A stretch of 64,000 bases of DNA from Larix kaempferi (Eukaryota > Streptophyta > Pinopsida > Pinales > Pinaceae), in contig BSBM01000190.1 of assembly GCA_027924585.1 (NCBI GenBank), forward strand, positions 930,001-994,000. Reading direction: 5' to 3'. Numbering within the stretch: the first letter of the stretch is position 1; the number at the start of each line of letters is the position of its first letter. The notes beneath the pieces were generated by a model. The model was not told the origin of the DNA and ran no database searches. It saw nothing but the letters and a program-made list of their open reading frames with translations. Shown here in pieces: positions 20,678 through 31,002 of this stretch. The translations under genes were made by a program, and so were the position numbers.

Positions 20678-23380
20678 TAGCTTGAAGGAAGGCATTGTAT
20701 GGCATTTATGACACTTGTTGCACTTGCGACAAATTGGGAGCTAGGGATTGGTATAGTAAAAACCAGTAATTGTGGCACTTTCGCTATAATTCAGTTTTGG
20801 CGAAGGTTTAGGATCTAAAAAGTTTACAGGTCGAAGATGAAATGTCCATATACCTTGTGTCTGAAGGAAAACCTTGGATTCGTTGAACTTTGTGAGATAT
20901 GATCCGTACAAGTTAGGGTTTCTGCCTCTTCCAGAATGTAGTCCTAAACAGGTGACCTAAGAAAAAAGGTCATATCTCGGGATAGGAAGCTCCAAATGGA
21001 ATTCTGTAAAAAGTGACAGTTAGGTCACGGACTGTAGTTTCTCAGGTCCGGGTTTCAGAGGCCGAAGTTGAAACAATGACATATGGTACTCCGTACAAGT
21101 TCTCTATATTGTTTCATCCCATAAACAGGTCACGTTGCGACACTTGGCATATCTCTCTCTCAGAGAATCCATTAAAGCTCAGATCTGTGGGGTTGAAAGA
21201 TGATAGGTCATTCTACCACAGGCCAAAGTTTCAGACCCTGAGGATCCAAAATTTTAGAGATACATCAGAAACAATATGGCATATATTTCTGTACAAAGAG
21301 AATTGGATTATGAGCACTTTCATTTTTGGATCGTCACTGCTGCGGGAAATTAGGGCTTCTACAAAAGTTGGAATTTTTGGAATTTGAGACCACTGCTGGA
21401 TTCTCCTCATCAAAATCAAAATTTAGAGACCAAGATCGAATTTTTTGGTTGGGTAGAACCCCGGGCTCTATTAAACCCTAGTTTGGGATTTTGACCAGAA
21501 AACCAGAATTTGACAGAAGGTGCAGATCCGAAACTTTCAAAGTCAATTTTGAGGGGTCAAATTTTGGAGATTTCAAAATCGAAGTATACCAGCTTGATCA
21601 GCTCAGCAAGGCACATTTTTTCATCCAATCAGAAGTTTGAAATTCAAAGTTTGGATTTTTAGCATTTCTCTGACAAACCTTAGCCAGCTCCAGATCCAGC
21701 TTCATCAAATCAAAGTGGATTGGGTTAATCCTAGAAGAGAATGAATTGACACCTACATAAGTGAAGAAGTTCCAATTCCAGAGGAAGATGAGGCTAAGGC
21801 CTTACATAAGAAGACTACAAGCAGGTATGACTTGAGAAGATACAGGTATGTTTTGAAATCTGTTCATGATTAAGTTCATGATATGTTTGTCTTCATATTA
21901 TTGAGGTTAGTACAATCTTGATTAATTTTTAGACTTGTATTATCACCTCAGTAAAAGTATGAATGCATATGAATGATAGAAGACACTCATTGATTAGGGT
22001 TATGACACTTATGATTGTACTAATGCACTGTGTTGTTGTATGAGGATGATGTTTTCCGCTAACATGAAAGGTACATCAAGAAAGGCAAATCAAGTTCTAG
22101 ATAGAGAACATATGACCATGGTAACATGAAGACAAAGACTCATCCATAGCTATTTATCACATAGAAGCTCTACTTACAAGGTATGTATAATTTGGTTCTA
22201 CAATGCTTACCTTATGAGATGTGCAAGTTACTAGCACAAGGTCTCTAAATCATTGAAGAGAACAAAGAAGACATTGTTTAGGTATGCTAGACATAACTAG
22301 CAAACATGATAATCCAGGTATGTCTTTTCTGTATCAAGTTAGAATCCTACCTTATGTTAAGATCTTATATAAGTATACTTTTTGTATGAATGATAATGAT
22401 TATTCATGAAGTTATAGGTTTGAATAATCGTGGGTTTATGCATATTATGCTTCTTAGTTTGATTAATGATATAACAAACCAAAAGAGTCCTAGGGTCCAA
22501 TAAGAACATGCATGAGTAAAAGAAGTACTCCCTGAAACCTTGAAATACTAACACTTGTGATAAATTACCTATGTATGAAATGATCATGACCATACATATT
22601 TATAATCATAATGTTTTGACAGTATTGAGATTATACTAATGCATGTATGATTATGTATGAGATCTTGAGGATGACACAATGATGACACTAGTGCACACTT
22701 AAGCATGCATAGTGGTCCGGGATGGATATAAGTTCAAAGATAGATAATCAAGGAAGCAAAGATCAAGAGGGAGCACACTCCAATAGTTCCTGCAAGGAAG
22801 CAAAGATCGAGAGGGAGTCCACCCAACAACCAAACAAAGATAAGTATTTGAATTGTCATTTATTGTATATGATTACTTAAATGATGTTGTTCAATCATGT
22901 ATATACTTATGTTCCTAGATTTAGGATATATATTATGCATCTTAGAAAAGTTGCATTAATGAATAATATACTAATATATACAAGTAATCGGTAAGTGGCC
23001 TATGGTATTGTACAACATCCCATTGCTACTTATCTAGAATGAAACCTCTTTGCTGACATGTTGGGAGTAGTGCAGACTCTTAACAATGTTCTGGTAGAGA
23101 TAGAAGGCATCTAGAAATGTACCGTATGATTACGGGATATGGATGAATGTTGTATTGAAGTATTGGCCAAGATAATTGCATGACTGTATGACATATGTTC
23201 TTATGTGTAAAATTTTGTTCTGAAAACTATGAGAAAGTTTCTAATCATGCAATTGAATTTGACTTGTAGGAAAATTGTGTACAATCACCTACAAAAGAAG
23301 AACAACAACATTTGTTCCAGTGACGCAGTTCAAGAAAACTACCTATTGAAGATATTGAAGTTCCCAGGATTCAGGATGCA
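20678..23380 (+). other. Long leader of copia D without gag, protease or integrase
   Basis: About 2.7 kb where gag, protease and integrase would be expected. The first ~390 bases match the other family copy (63613-64000), so this part belongs to the element. An open frame at 21013-21387 has no known motif. Several 'caggtatg'-like donors (about 21844, 22315) and a 'cttgtag' acceptor (about 23265) hint at introns. Near 22750-22830 a short repeat 'ggaagcaaagatc(a/g)agagggag' occurs twice; its translation is basic and could be the linker before RT. Confidence 0.5.
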
Positions 23381-23384
23381 GTAA

Positions 23385-24600
23385 TGGAAGGATGCCATGA
23401 TCGAGGAATACCAGTCGATCATGAAGAATGATGTTTGGGATGTGGTCCCAAGACCAGAAGGGAAGTCTGTTGTGACATCCAAGTGGATCTACAAGATCAA
23501 GCATGCTGTAGATGGCATCATAGAGAAATACAAGGCAAGGTTTGTGGCTTGTGGCTTCTCCCAGAAAGAAGGGATAGACTATGAAGAAACTTTTGCACCT
23601 GTAGCCAGATACATTTCCATCAGAACAGTACTTGCTCTGGCTGCAGTGATTAAGTGGAAGATACACCAGATGGCTGTGAAGACAACTTTCTTGAATGGTG
23701 TAGTCGAAGAGGAAGTGTATGTGGAGCAGCCACTCGGATTTGAGACACATGATAGGGAGTCATATGTATGCAAATTGAAGAAAGCCTTGTATGGTTTGAA
23801 ACAAGCACCCAAGACATGTTACGGCAGAATAGATAGCTTCCTGACCAGTTTGGGATCTGCCAAGAGTAAAGCAGATTCCAACATTTACTACAAGTTTGAG
23901 GAAGGCAATCCAATGATACTCCTATTGTATGTGGATGACCTGTTTGTGATAGGTGAGGATAGGTTGATTGCCGACACGAAGAGGAAGCTTTTGCCGAGTT
24001 CGAGATGAAGGACTTGGGTATGATGCATTACTTTCTAGGTATGGAGGTGTGGCAGAGTGAAGATGGAATCTTCCTTGGACAAGGGAAGTATGCAGTAGAG
24101 ATCTTGAAGCAGTTCAGGATGATGGATTGCAAGGCCATGGCCACACCTATGGCATCAAACCTGAAGCTATTGAGTGATGCTTCATCAGAGTCGGTTGATG
24201 CCACGATGTATCATCAGATGATTGGGTCCTTGATATACCTGATGAACACGAGACCAGATATTTGCTTTGCGGTGAACACTTTGAGCCAATTCCTGATGGA
24301 TCCTAGACATGTTCACCTAATTGCTGTAAAGCATATTCTGAGGTACCTGAAGGTTACGGTTGATTATGGGCTCAAGTATGATGCGAATCAAAAGTTTAAC
24401 CTGGAGGGTTATGTTGATTCAGATTGGGCTAGCAATGCTGCACATAGGAATAGCACTTCGGGGTGCTGCTTCAGTATGGGATCAGGTGTGATCTCTTGGT
24501 TTAGCAAGAAGCAATCATGCGTAGCATTGAGTACAACTAATGCAGAGTATGTCACAGCTTGTTCAGCTAGTTGTGAGGCAGTATGACTAGGGAAGCTATT
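23385..24600 (+). pseudogene. Reverse transcriptase of copia D
   Basis: A long, well-preserved copia RT: 'NDVWDVVPRPEGKSVVTSKW', 'EKYKARFVACGFSQKEGIDY', 'EETFAPVARYISIRTVLALA', 'QMAVKTTFLNGVVEEEVYVE' and the catalytic YVDD at 23928-23939. One base is missing near 23992 ('cttttgccgag' where a second g is needed), shifting the frame from the first ORF (to 24008) into the second (24005-24586). The family's 'FEMKDLGMMHYFLG' motif spans that shift. 'QMAVKTTFLNG' has K where D ('MDVKTAFLNG') is usual. Only these lesions and one stop at about 24584 separate it from an open frame, so it is fairly young. Confidence 0.93.
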
Positions 24601-24895
24601 GTCTGATTTATTTGATCTCTAGTTGGATGCTACTTCTATCTATTGTGACAACCAGAGTTGTGTGAAGTTGTCTGAGAACTCGGTGTTCCATGACAAGTCG
24701 AAGCACATTGAGATCAAGTATCACTATATCAGGGATATGGTGCAGAGAGGAGCAGTGAAGCTCCAGTATGTTGCGACAGATGAACAGATTGCAGATGTGT
24801 TGACCAAACCACTAGCTAAGAGTGAAGTTCGAGTACTTCAGAGAGAGGCTTGGTCTTCTTCAGATAGAAGATACTTTGAGGAGGAAGTGATGTGA
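24390..24895 (+). pseudogene. RNase H of copia D
   Basis: 'LEGYVDSDWASNAAHRNSTS', 'SKKQSCVALSTTNAEYVTAC', then after two stops 'IYCDNQSCVKLSENSVFHDK', 'SKHIEIKYHYIRDMVQRGAV' and 'ATDEQIADVLTKPLAK'. This is the full copia RNase H order, including the D of YVDSDWA, the E of NAEY and the D of YCDNQS. Stops near 24584 and 24620 interrupt it. It ends with the ORF at 24893. Confidence 0.9.
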
Positions 24896-24959
24896 CACAT
24901 TTGCAAGAGCCATTCCAAGCATGGTGGTAGAAGGATCCTTCCCATGATTGTGGATGTAA

Positions 24960-25445
24960 GCGCTGTGTGATGAGCATCAGGACGATGCCCCAGATGATGT
25001 TCTACATGATGATGATCATATGTGTTGATATGCATAAGGATGATGTTATGTATATGATCAGGTGGATCATGTGATGTTGATATGCATCAGGATGATACTA
25101 TGTATATGATCAGGTGGATCATGTGATGATTATATGCATCAAGACGATGCTGTGATGATGATATGCATCAGGACGATGTTGTGATGATGATCAGGATGAT
25201 CATGTGATGATATGCATCAGGATGATGCTCTGATGATGATCAGGATGATCATGTGATGATGATATGCATCAGGATGATGCTGTGATGATGATCAGGATGA
25301 TCATGTGTGGTGAGCATTAGGTTGATGCTCCAGATGTTGTGCATTAGGAGGATGTATTGTATGATGATGATCAGTATGATCATGAGCATCAGAATGATGC
25401 TCCATGTGAAGAAGATGATCAGTGGGATCATGAGTATCAGGATGA
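24960..25445 (+). repeat. GATGATG / GATCATG minisatellite in the 3' region of copia D
   Basis: An array built from short words such as 'gatatgcatcaggatgatgc', 'gatgatgatcaggatgatca' and 'tgatgatg', about 480 bp long, with irregular periods of roughly 35-60 bp. It lies between RNase H and the second repeat block, in the 3' untranslated part. Confidence 0.85.
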
Positions 25446-25459
25446 TACTCCGTGGCCGT

Positions 25460-25912
25460 GGACAGGTTGTGCAGTTGCATAGAAAAGATCCCAGAGATCC
25501 GGACAGGTTGTGCTAGGCACATAAAAGATCCTGGGATGCTCTTTAGAGATCTTACAGGATGCAAGATACTCTTTTAAGGTTTTGCAAGGGTCACATAGAA
25601 AAGATCTTGGAGATCTGGACAGGTTGTGTTAGGTTCGAAAAAGATCCTGGGATGCTCTTTAGAGATTTTGCAGGATGCAAGATACTCTTTTAAGGTTTTG
25701 CGAGTTCACATGTAAAAGATCCTGGAGATCCGGACAGGTTGTGCTAGGCACGAAAAAGATCCTAGGATGCTCTTTAGAGATCTTGCAGGTTGCAAGATAC
25801 TCTTTTAAGGTTTTGTGAATGTCACATGTAAAAGATCCTGGGAGATCCGATAGGTTGAGCAGTAAGTTCGTAAAAGTCCTGGGATGCTCTTTCGAGGTTT
25901 TGTTGATGCACA
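25460..25912 (+). repeat. ~116-bp tandem repeat in the 3' region of copia D
   Basis: Units start 'ggacaggttgtg' at 25501, 25617 and 25732 (116, 115 and ~117 bp), with a partial unit at 25460 and a diverged one at 25849. Each includes 'gatgctctttagagatcttg' (with variants) and 'gatactcttttaaggttttg'. Confidence 0.9.
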
Positions 25913-26184
25913 TAATTAGCCTTGAGAATTCCACAGGATGGCACGCTCGCAGAGATGATGAAGACCTACAGAAGGCTAGGCCTACATCCAGCATGAAAAA
26001 GGGCTGGCTTTGTAGAACTTCCTAGGACGAGAAGAATTAAGAGATAGCACCAGTGATCGAGATGACGAGTACAACAACAGTGACAATGATGCTCCAGTGA
26101 TCCAGTGACGATGATCCAGCTCCAGTATTGAAGACTTGTGCCTATATGTATTGATGGCTTGTGTCTAGAGAATACCTTCCTAGT

Positions 26185-26194
26185 TAAGAGGGAG
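26185..26194 (+). other. Polypurine tract of copia D
   Basis: 'aagagggag' directly before the 3' LTR, the plus-strand primer position. Confidence 0.8.
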
Positions 26195-26847
26195 TGTTGA
26201 TGTATTTGTAACTTCGGAAGATATTCACTTGTATATTGTATGTATTACATTTGTACTTTATTGTATCCCCAACAGAGATGTATTATTCCTCTGATTGGAA
26301 GTGTCGTCATTTGTATTTGCAAGTGTCGCAAGCATTATTGAAAGCGTCTCAACTTATATTTGATGGGTTATTAGACCACCTTGGTGGAGTCGACCCTGTA
26401 TGAGTTGTGTGGGTCAAAGGGTTATTAGACCACCCTAGTGGGGTCGGCCCAGTGACATGTGGATGGGTTATTAGGCTTCCTTAGGAAGTCATCCCAGTTA
26501 TAGTAAAAGGCAAGTCAAGTCATTGTATAAATAGAGAGTGTGTCTCTCTCATTCTATTCATTCACTCACTCACTCACTTTGCATTAGTGAGAGAGAGGAA
26601 GAGTGCGTACAATTGGAGGAGGAGTAGTTGCTGCAGACATCTATCTTTTGGGGATTCATCTTTGTGATCTTCGTATTGGTGCTTATTCTATCTCTGAGGA
26701 AGGTGCGGGGTTTTTCACCTTCTTGGTTTTCCCCGGTGAAATGCTTTGTGTCTCTTGTCTCTTGTCTCTTATGTTTGATATGCTGTACATGTTGTTCTCT
26801 TAGTTAAGATCCTAGATCATATTGAATTAAATGATGAAAAACTGACA
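26195..26847 (+). repeat. 3' LTR of copia D (653 bp)
   Basis: Same start (TGTTGATG) and end (ACTGACA) as the 5' copy with scattered substitutions. TATAAATA at 26526-26533. Followed by the CTTCT duplication. Confidence 0.93.
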
Positions 26848-27511
26848 CTTCTCCATTCGCAGGGCACTCTGGGTTCCTCAAAACATATGACCGGGAACAA
26901 TGTAACTTCTTTTGGCAGGGACTGAAAATGACAATTCAATAAATGGTGGCTAATTGTGATACTTGCCAGGTCAACAATGGTGAAACGACACTCCTTTCGG
27001 GACTACTCGAACACTTGCTCATCCCTACATATCTTTGGACAACTATTTCTATGGTTTTCCATGAAGCGCTCTGGTGGTACAATACCACATCTAAAATAAC
27101 ACCATATGAAGCGGTCTATGGATAGGCACCACCAGTTCTTCTTCCATACACCCTCAGTAGTTCCCCAATTCAGGAAATTGACTCAGTTCTTTGAAACCAC
27201 GATCATATTTTTCTCATTCTGTAGGACAATCTTCACATGGCAAGAATTCTACTGAAACACCATGCCGATCAACACCGTTCTGAGCGCCATTTTCATGCAG
27301 TTGATATGGTTCTTCTTCGTCTATAGCCTTCCAAGCAAGCCTCCCTGAAACTCAAAAGGCATCAACTTCTCTCTCACTCTATCATAGAGGCATTAATTCA
27401 GTGGCACGGAATGCAACCCAAGGATGCTACAGGGGAACCACTCCTTCAGATTCCGCATCAATTTCCACATCTAAAGCTTTGAGGACAAAGATTTTTCTAA
27501 GGGAGAGGGGA
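26848..27511 (+). pseudogene. Integrase remnants and 3' end of gypsy C
   Basis: Continues the frame broken by copia D: 'PFAGHSGFLKTYDREQCNFF', then 'MVANCDTCQVNNGET', which is the zinc-binding part of a gypsy integrase. It then jumps to 'ALWWYNTTSKITPYEAVYG' (just after the catalytic core), so the D-D-E core is deleted. Later comes 'HHADQHRSERHFHAVDMVLL'. The end reads into 'aagggagaggggatgtt', with the polypurine tract at about 27499-27511. Confidence 0.82.
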
Positions 27512-27895
27512 TGTTAGGAACCCGTGTCAACCCTTCTCTTTACTTTGTTAGTATATTGTTGTTGGACGCATATGCTTTGTAAGTCGTCCTATAGTATTTG
27601 TTGATCCATAGTTTGTATTAGCCCATGGTATTGACCCATAGTATAGGACGCATATGCTTTGTAAGTCATCCCGTAGTATTATATGTCCCATGGTATTGAC
27701 CCATAGTATTGGGCATAGAATTAGTATATAAGTGTGTGTTGAGGCCAATGAAGGTACCGTGAAGTTATTTGTATTGAGCTTGCTTCAAGGAGGTTGCCTC
27801 CTCGAAGTGGCCTGTGATCAATAAAGTGATTTTGAAATCTGTTATTATTGCCATCTCATGTATTTTCATTAATTAATTGTTGCAGGTTCCTCACA
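27512..27895 (+). repeat. 3' LTR of gypsy C (384 bp)
   Basis: TGTTAGGAACC...TTCCTCACA, followed by TTAGC (27896-27900). It has an extra short internal duplication compared with the 5' LTR. Confidence 0.92.
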
Positions 27896-27990
27896 TTAGC
27901 TACTATTAGTCGTCGACTTAAAAATAGTCGTTTATATGTGAATTTTAGTCATTTTTTTAGTCACTAATTTCTCATTTTGTACTAGTGGAT
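27896..27990 (+). repeat. Right terminus of CACTA B, part 2, and its target duplication
   Basis: After the TTAGC duplication of gypsy C, the palindrome arm resumes ('actattagtcgtcgacttaa') and ends 'ctcattttgtactagtg' at 27987, then GAT (27988-27990). The last ~30 bases invert the start of B at 11093. Confidence 0.88.
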
Positions 27991-30085
27991 AACTTCCTGA
28001 TTTTCCATTGCCTAGTCTATCCCCAACAGCGCAGGATATGAGTTGGTGTTGTCGATTATCTCTATGACATCGAAATCTTCATGTCTTCAATCCTTCTACC
28101 TCGACTAGTAGATGAGGCAATCGATCGATTGGTGTAACCTTGATCTGATTTGCTAAACGAAGCTACACAGGGGACCATGTAACCTTGATCTGATTTGCTA
28201 AACGAAGCTACACAGGGGACCATACCAACCATGGCTTCCCCATCGCTTCCCATGTTTGTTTGGTTAGGATATTCACATTGGATCCTAGATCTAGGATGAT
28301 GGAATCCATATCATATGCGTCGATCTGAGTGTTCATCCTCATCTCCCTTCCTATTTTCTTCTTGTGCACACAGTTGACTGCTTGATCTTGTCGCCCCTCT
28401 TCCTATCGATACAATAAGCTAGCTATATTTTCCAATGCTTCCTAATCCTTCGCTAATGTTAAAAAACTCTCCATAAAATTTCTCAAGGTACTGACCTTTC
28501 CTGGTGACTTCTGCGACAATGGCAAGTAAAAAATTGGCGGCATATCATAGATAGGTTCTTTGTGGACTATAGGCATTGGTTTAACATTATTCTTTCTCAG
28601 TGCATCTCGTGTTTCCAGAAAAATTGCTTTATTTGCTTCAACATCGAATCACACCTGTTTCTGGGTCGTAGACTAAACATTTGGAAATAACGTATCTTCT
28701 CCTGTCGCAACTCCTCCTCTAGTTACTACTGCGACATTTATTGGTTGAATTCTTACCTCAGCTAATATCTTCTGCACATTAGGATTGGGATTCTGGTTTT
28801 GGTTCAGGTTCGGGTTCGGTTGCAGTTGCGGTTGCATCATGTTCTTAGCCTGCCACTTTGCGATTAGCTGGGGACACTCTTCGACAGTATGATCAACTGT
28901 GCTACAATAGGTACATTGAGGGGTCGGATTCGGGCAATCCCTCTGATAATGTCCAATCTACCCACAATTATAGCATGTGATCGGTCCTCGACCTCGACCT
29001 CGACTAAAGGTTCATCCATGACCAAAACCTTCGTCGGGACCACCGTGATATCCTCCTCTCAATCCCCCTTGCTGTTGGTTGAACTGCGGCTGATTGTACT
29101 GTGGCTGGTTATACTGCGGTTGATTATACTATGCCTGATTATATGACTGCGCCTGATTATATTGTGGTGATGTCGGATGTCTTTCTTCTTGTTGTTGCTC
29201 ATCTCCCTTCATGAAGTAAGTATCAACAGTTCTTTCTTTAAGCAAGTAATATGCTTAACAACCTTTTTCGTCATGTCTGATAGATCGACAGAAGTTACAA
29301 TACAGATTAGCTGGATTCGACACAACCTTCTGTAAATACACGCATTCCTCCAAGCGATGTCCTCTTGTCTGGAAAACTCGGCACAAGGCCATTCCTCCTT
29401 GACTGAAAGGATTGGATGCACCAGACTGTAGATACTCGCGGAATTTAGGACACTGATCTCTATGATGCCCTTCGAACTTGCATCGACTACACCACATTTC
29501 CTCATGAACTTCCTTCCCTTTCTTGAGATCCTGCAGCTGAATAGTTAAGTTTGCTAGGTGCGACTGGATCTGGATCATGCCAATCCCTGTTTCACCAATC
29601 GACGAAGCTTAGAGCGTCATTGCGAGTTCCAGAGCCTCCGCTTGAGATACGATCTTTTGCTGCATTAATGACATTCGAATGCGTGGTACCAATGCTGCAA
29701 TAAACCATTCTTTGTGCTGCACATTGCTCATCCCAAAACTGACTTTAGCCATCATAGTTTTGAACCTATGATCAAAATCCCATACCGACTCATTAGGGAA
29801 TTGCTTTAGCTCCTTTATTTTTGTAATGAACTGCGATTCTGATTTAGGCTTCTTAAACTCGTCGATCAACCCAGTTTTGATTTCTGCCAGAGTGTTCTGC
29901 GGAAGCCATGTAGGTACTTGTATAAACTTCATGTACCAATCCAACGAACGACCTCTAAAGGTCGTCGCCAGTTGTCATTTCTTGATATCATCATCCTGCA
30001 CTTGTTTTACTATCCACACCGCTTCGCACAAGAACCAATATTGCTTGGGATCCTCTGTCCCATTACCTGCCATCCTTGGTTTTCT
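27991..30085 (-). pseudogene. Gag and protease of gypsy F, with five zinc knuckles
   Basis: Gag core (29609-30085): 'LDWYMKFIQVPTWLPQNTLA', 'FPNESVWDFDHRFKTMMAKV', 'ALVPRIRMSLMQQKIVSQAE'. Five CCHC-type knuckles follow: 29450-29491 (CSRCKFEGHHRDQC), 29342-29383 (CRVFQTRGHRLEEC, second Cys lost), 29258-29299 (CNFCRSIRHDEKGC), 28934-28975 (CYNCG, stop, IGHYQRDC) and 28874-28915 (CTYCSTVDHTVEEC). Between knuckles three and four lie a YNQPQ repeat and a Gly/Arg-rich stretch (about 28985-29150). Protease follows with 'IILDLGSNVNILTKQTWEAM' (D-L-G where D-S/T-G is usual) and '...SYPALLGID', then CACTA B. Scattered stops show the copy is dead. Confidence 0.88.
28134..28223 (-). repeat. 45-bp in-frame tandem duplication in the F protease
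   Basis: Two near-identical 45-bp units (28134-28178 and 28179-28223) each encode WSPVQLRLANQIKVT in the pol frame. Because 45 is a multiple of three, the frame is kept. Confidence 0.9.
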
Positions 30086-31002
30086 TCCAGTATTTATAAA
30101 TCCACTACTATTACTGCTATTATGACACACAAAACAACCCTGTGAAGAGCTTGTGTTTCTTCTTCCAACGTTTGGCGAAGTGCACGGGGTTGTGGGTATG
30201 TCGTATCCTTGGGTTTATCCTTCCTCAGCTTCAGGGGTAGCCTGTTCATCCTCTTCGTCACTGTAGGGTCGCTTAGTCCCTTGTGGTCCCGTTTCGCAGT
30301 CCTCCATTCCGGTCGCACTAGGAATATCTCTCTCTATCTCAGTCCTCCTCTTCTTCTCCAACCAGAACCTCACTCCACTTTGCAGGCCACCACAATCATC
30401 CATAAATTCCCTTACAATTTCATTGTAGCTTATTTCCATCTACCCCGCATCATTCTATCAGACCCGCATTTGCGCAGTACCCACAGCCTCCGCACACCAT
30501 AGCTTTACTCGTCGGAGTTCATATTTTATATTCCTTTTTCACAAATGATCATTTTGATCCACAATTGTAACGACAATAGGTACCTTCCTCTGGGTCCCTT
30601 AAAGAACTTCCTTTCTGCGTCACTGCATGATCTAACTGTGTCGACAATAAAATTAGTAATGTACCCTTCCAAAATGCTATCTACCCAGACATTGACAGTC
30701 CCTTGAAGCTCCATTGTTGACCAAACTCAATTGTTGGATTAGTTTCAGGGTCCAATGTTCTGGTTCACCTCCTTGGAAATTCTTCTTCTAGTAAGTTAGT
30801 TGAGCCAACCACTCATATAGTAGTATAGGAAACTTGCAGAAAAATACCTCGCAGATATCAGAGTAGATGTACTTCTGCTACCACTAGTTTGTCGACCATC
30901 TAGGGTTCTGATTTTCTTCTTCAGCAAATTCTCGCGTCTTTTTGTTGAATAATTCCTTGATCTCTGACTTTGTCAGATGCCATAGCATGTCCTCTTCTTC
31001 TC
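30086..31002 (-). other. Leader and N-terminal gag region of gypsy F
   Basis: Short frames on the minus strand ('MELQGTVNVWVDSILEGYIT', 'MEISYNEIVREFMDDCGGLQ', 'KKRRTEIERDIPSATGMEDC', 'KRPYSDEEDEQATPEAEEG') look like a low-conservation N-terminal Gag/leader region with acidic and basic patches. I cannot align it to a known domain. The high-coordinate edge is the insertion point of gypsy E; the target duplication is TTCTC here and TTCAC at 41707-41711. Confidence 0.5.

Larger units (their letters stand above)
20014..26847 (+). mobile_element. Copia element D, inserted in gypsy C
   Basis: LTRs at 20014-20665 and 26195-26847, perfect CTTCT duplication (20009-20013 and 26848-26852), tRNA-Met primer site and purine tract. 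The interior has an RT-RNase H region but no recognisable gag, protease or integrase. Instead there is a 2.7-kb leader-like stretch, plus two tandem-repeat blocks after RNase H. A second copy of the family starts at 62980. Confidence 0.93.
16739..27895 (+). mobile_element. Gypsy element C, internally deleted, inserted in CACTA B
   Basis: Paired LTRs (16739-17109 and 27512-27895), perfect TTAGC target duplication (16734-16738 and 27896-27900), a tRNA-Met primer site and a polypurine tract define the element. Copia D (20014-26847) sits inside it. The coding region holds gag, protease, part of RNase H and pieces of integrase. The whole RT has been deleted, so it was non-autonomous or decayed before D arrived. 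Confidence 0.92.
11093..27987 (+). mobile_element. CACTA element B, non-autonomous, with captured gene fragments and a nested insertion
   Basis: The termini are CACTAGTACAAAATGAG... at 11093 and its inverted match (...ctcattttgtactagtg) ending at 27987, flanked by GAT. Without gypsy C the element is about 5.7 kb. Both ends carry repeated GACTAA / TAGTCA / TAGTCGT subterminal words, and the right end is a long palindrome shared with element A. No transposase domain is seen inside. Instead there are a LINE-type RNase H fragment (minus strand) and a small heat-shock protein fragment (plus strand). It is therefore a non-autonomous element of Pack-CACTA type, mobilised in trans when it moved. Confidence 0.88.

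Noticed and set aside
21013-21387. 124-codon ORF as copia D gag
   Set aside because: No UBN2 core or zinc knuckle, and much of it lies in leader sequence right after the primer site.
24960-25445. CRISPR-like or satellite centromere array
   Set aside because: Short irregular words without uniform repeats and unique spacers, confined to the 3' part of one retrotransposon in a plant genome.
4443-27987. One giant CACTA element from the 4443 terminus to the 27987 terminus
   Set aside because: The three bases outside do not match (ATT against GAT), whereas 11093 and 27987 are flanked by GAT on both sides and the host frame rejoins across them. Gypsy F coding sequence also lies between 7311 and 11092.
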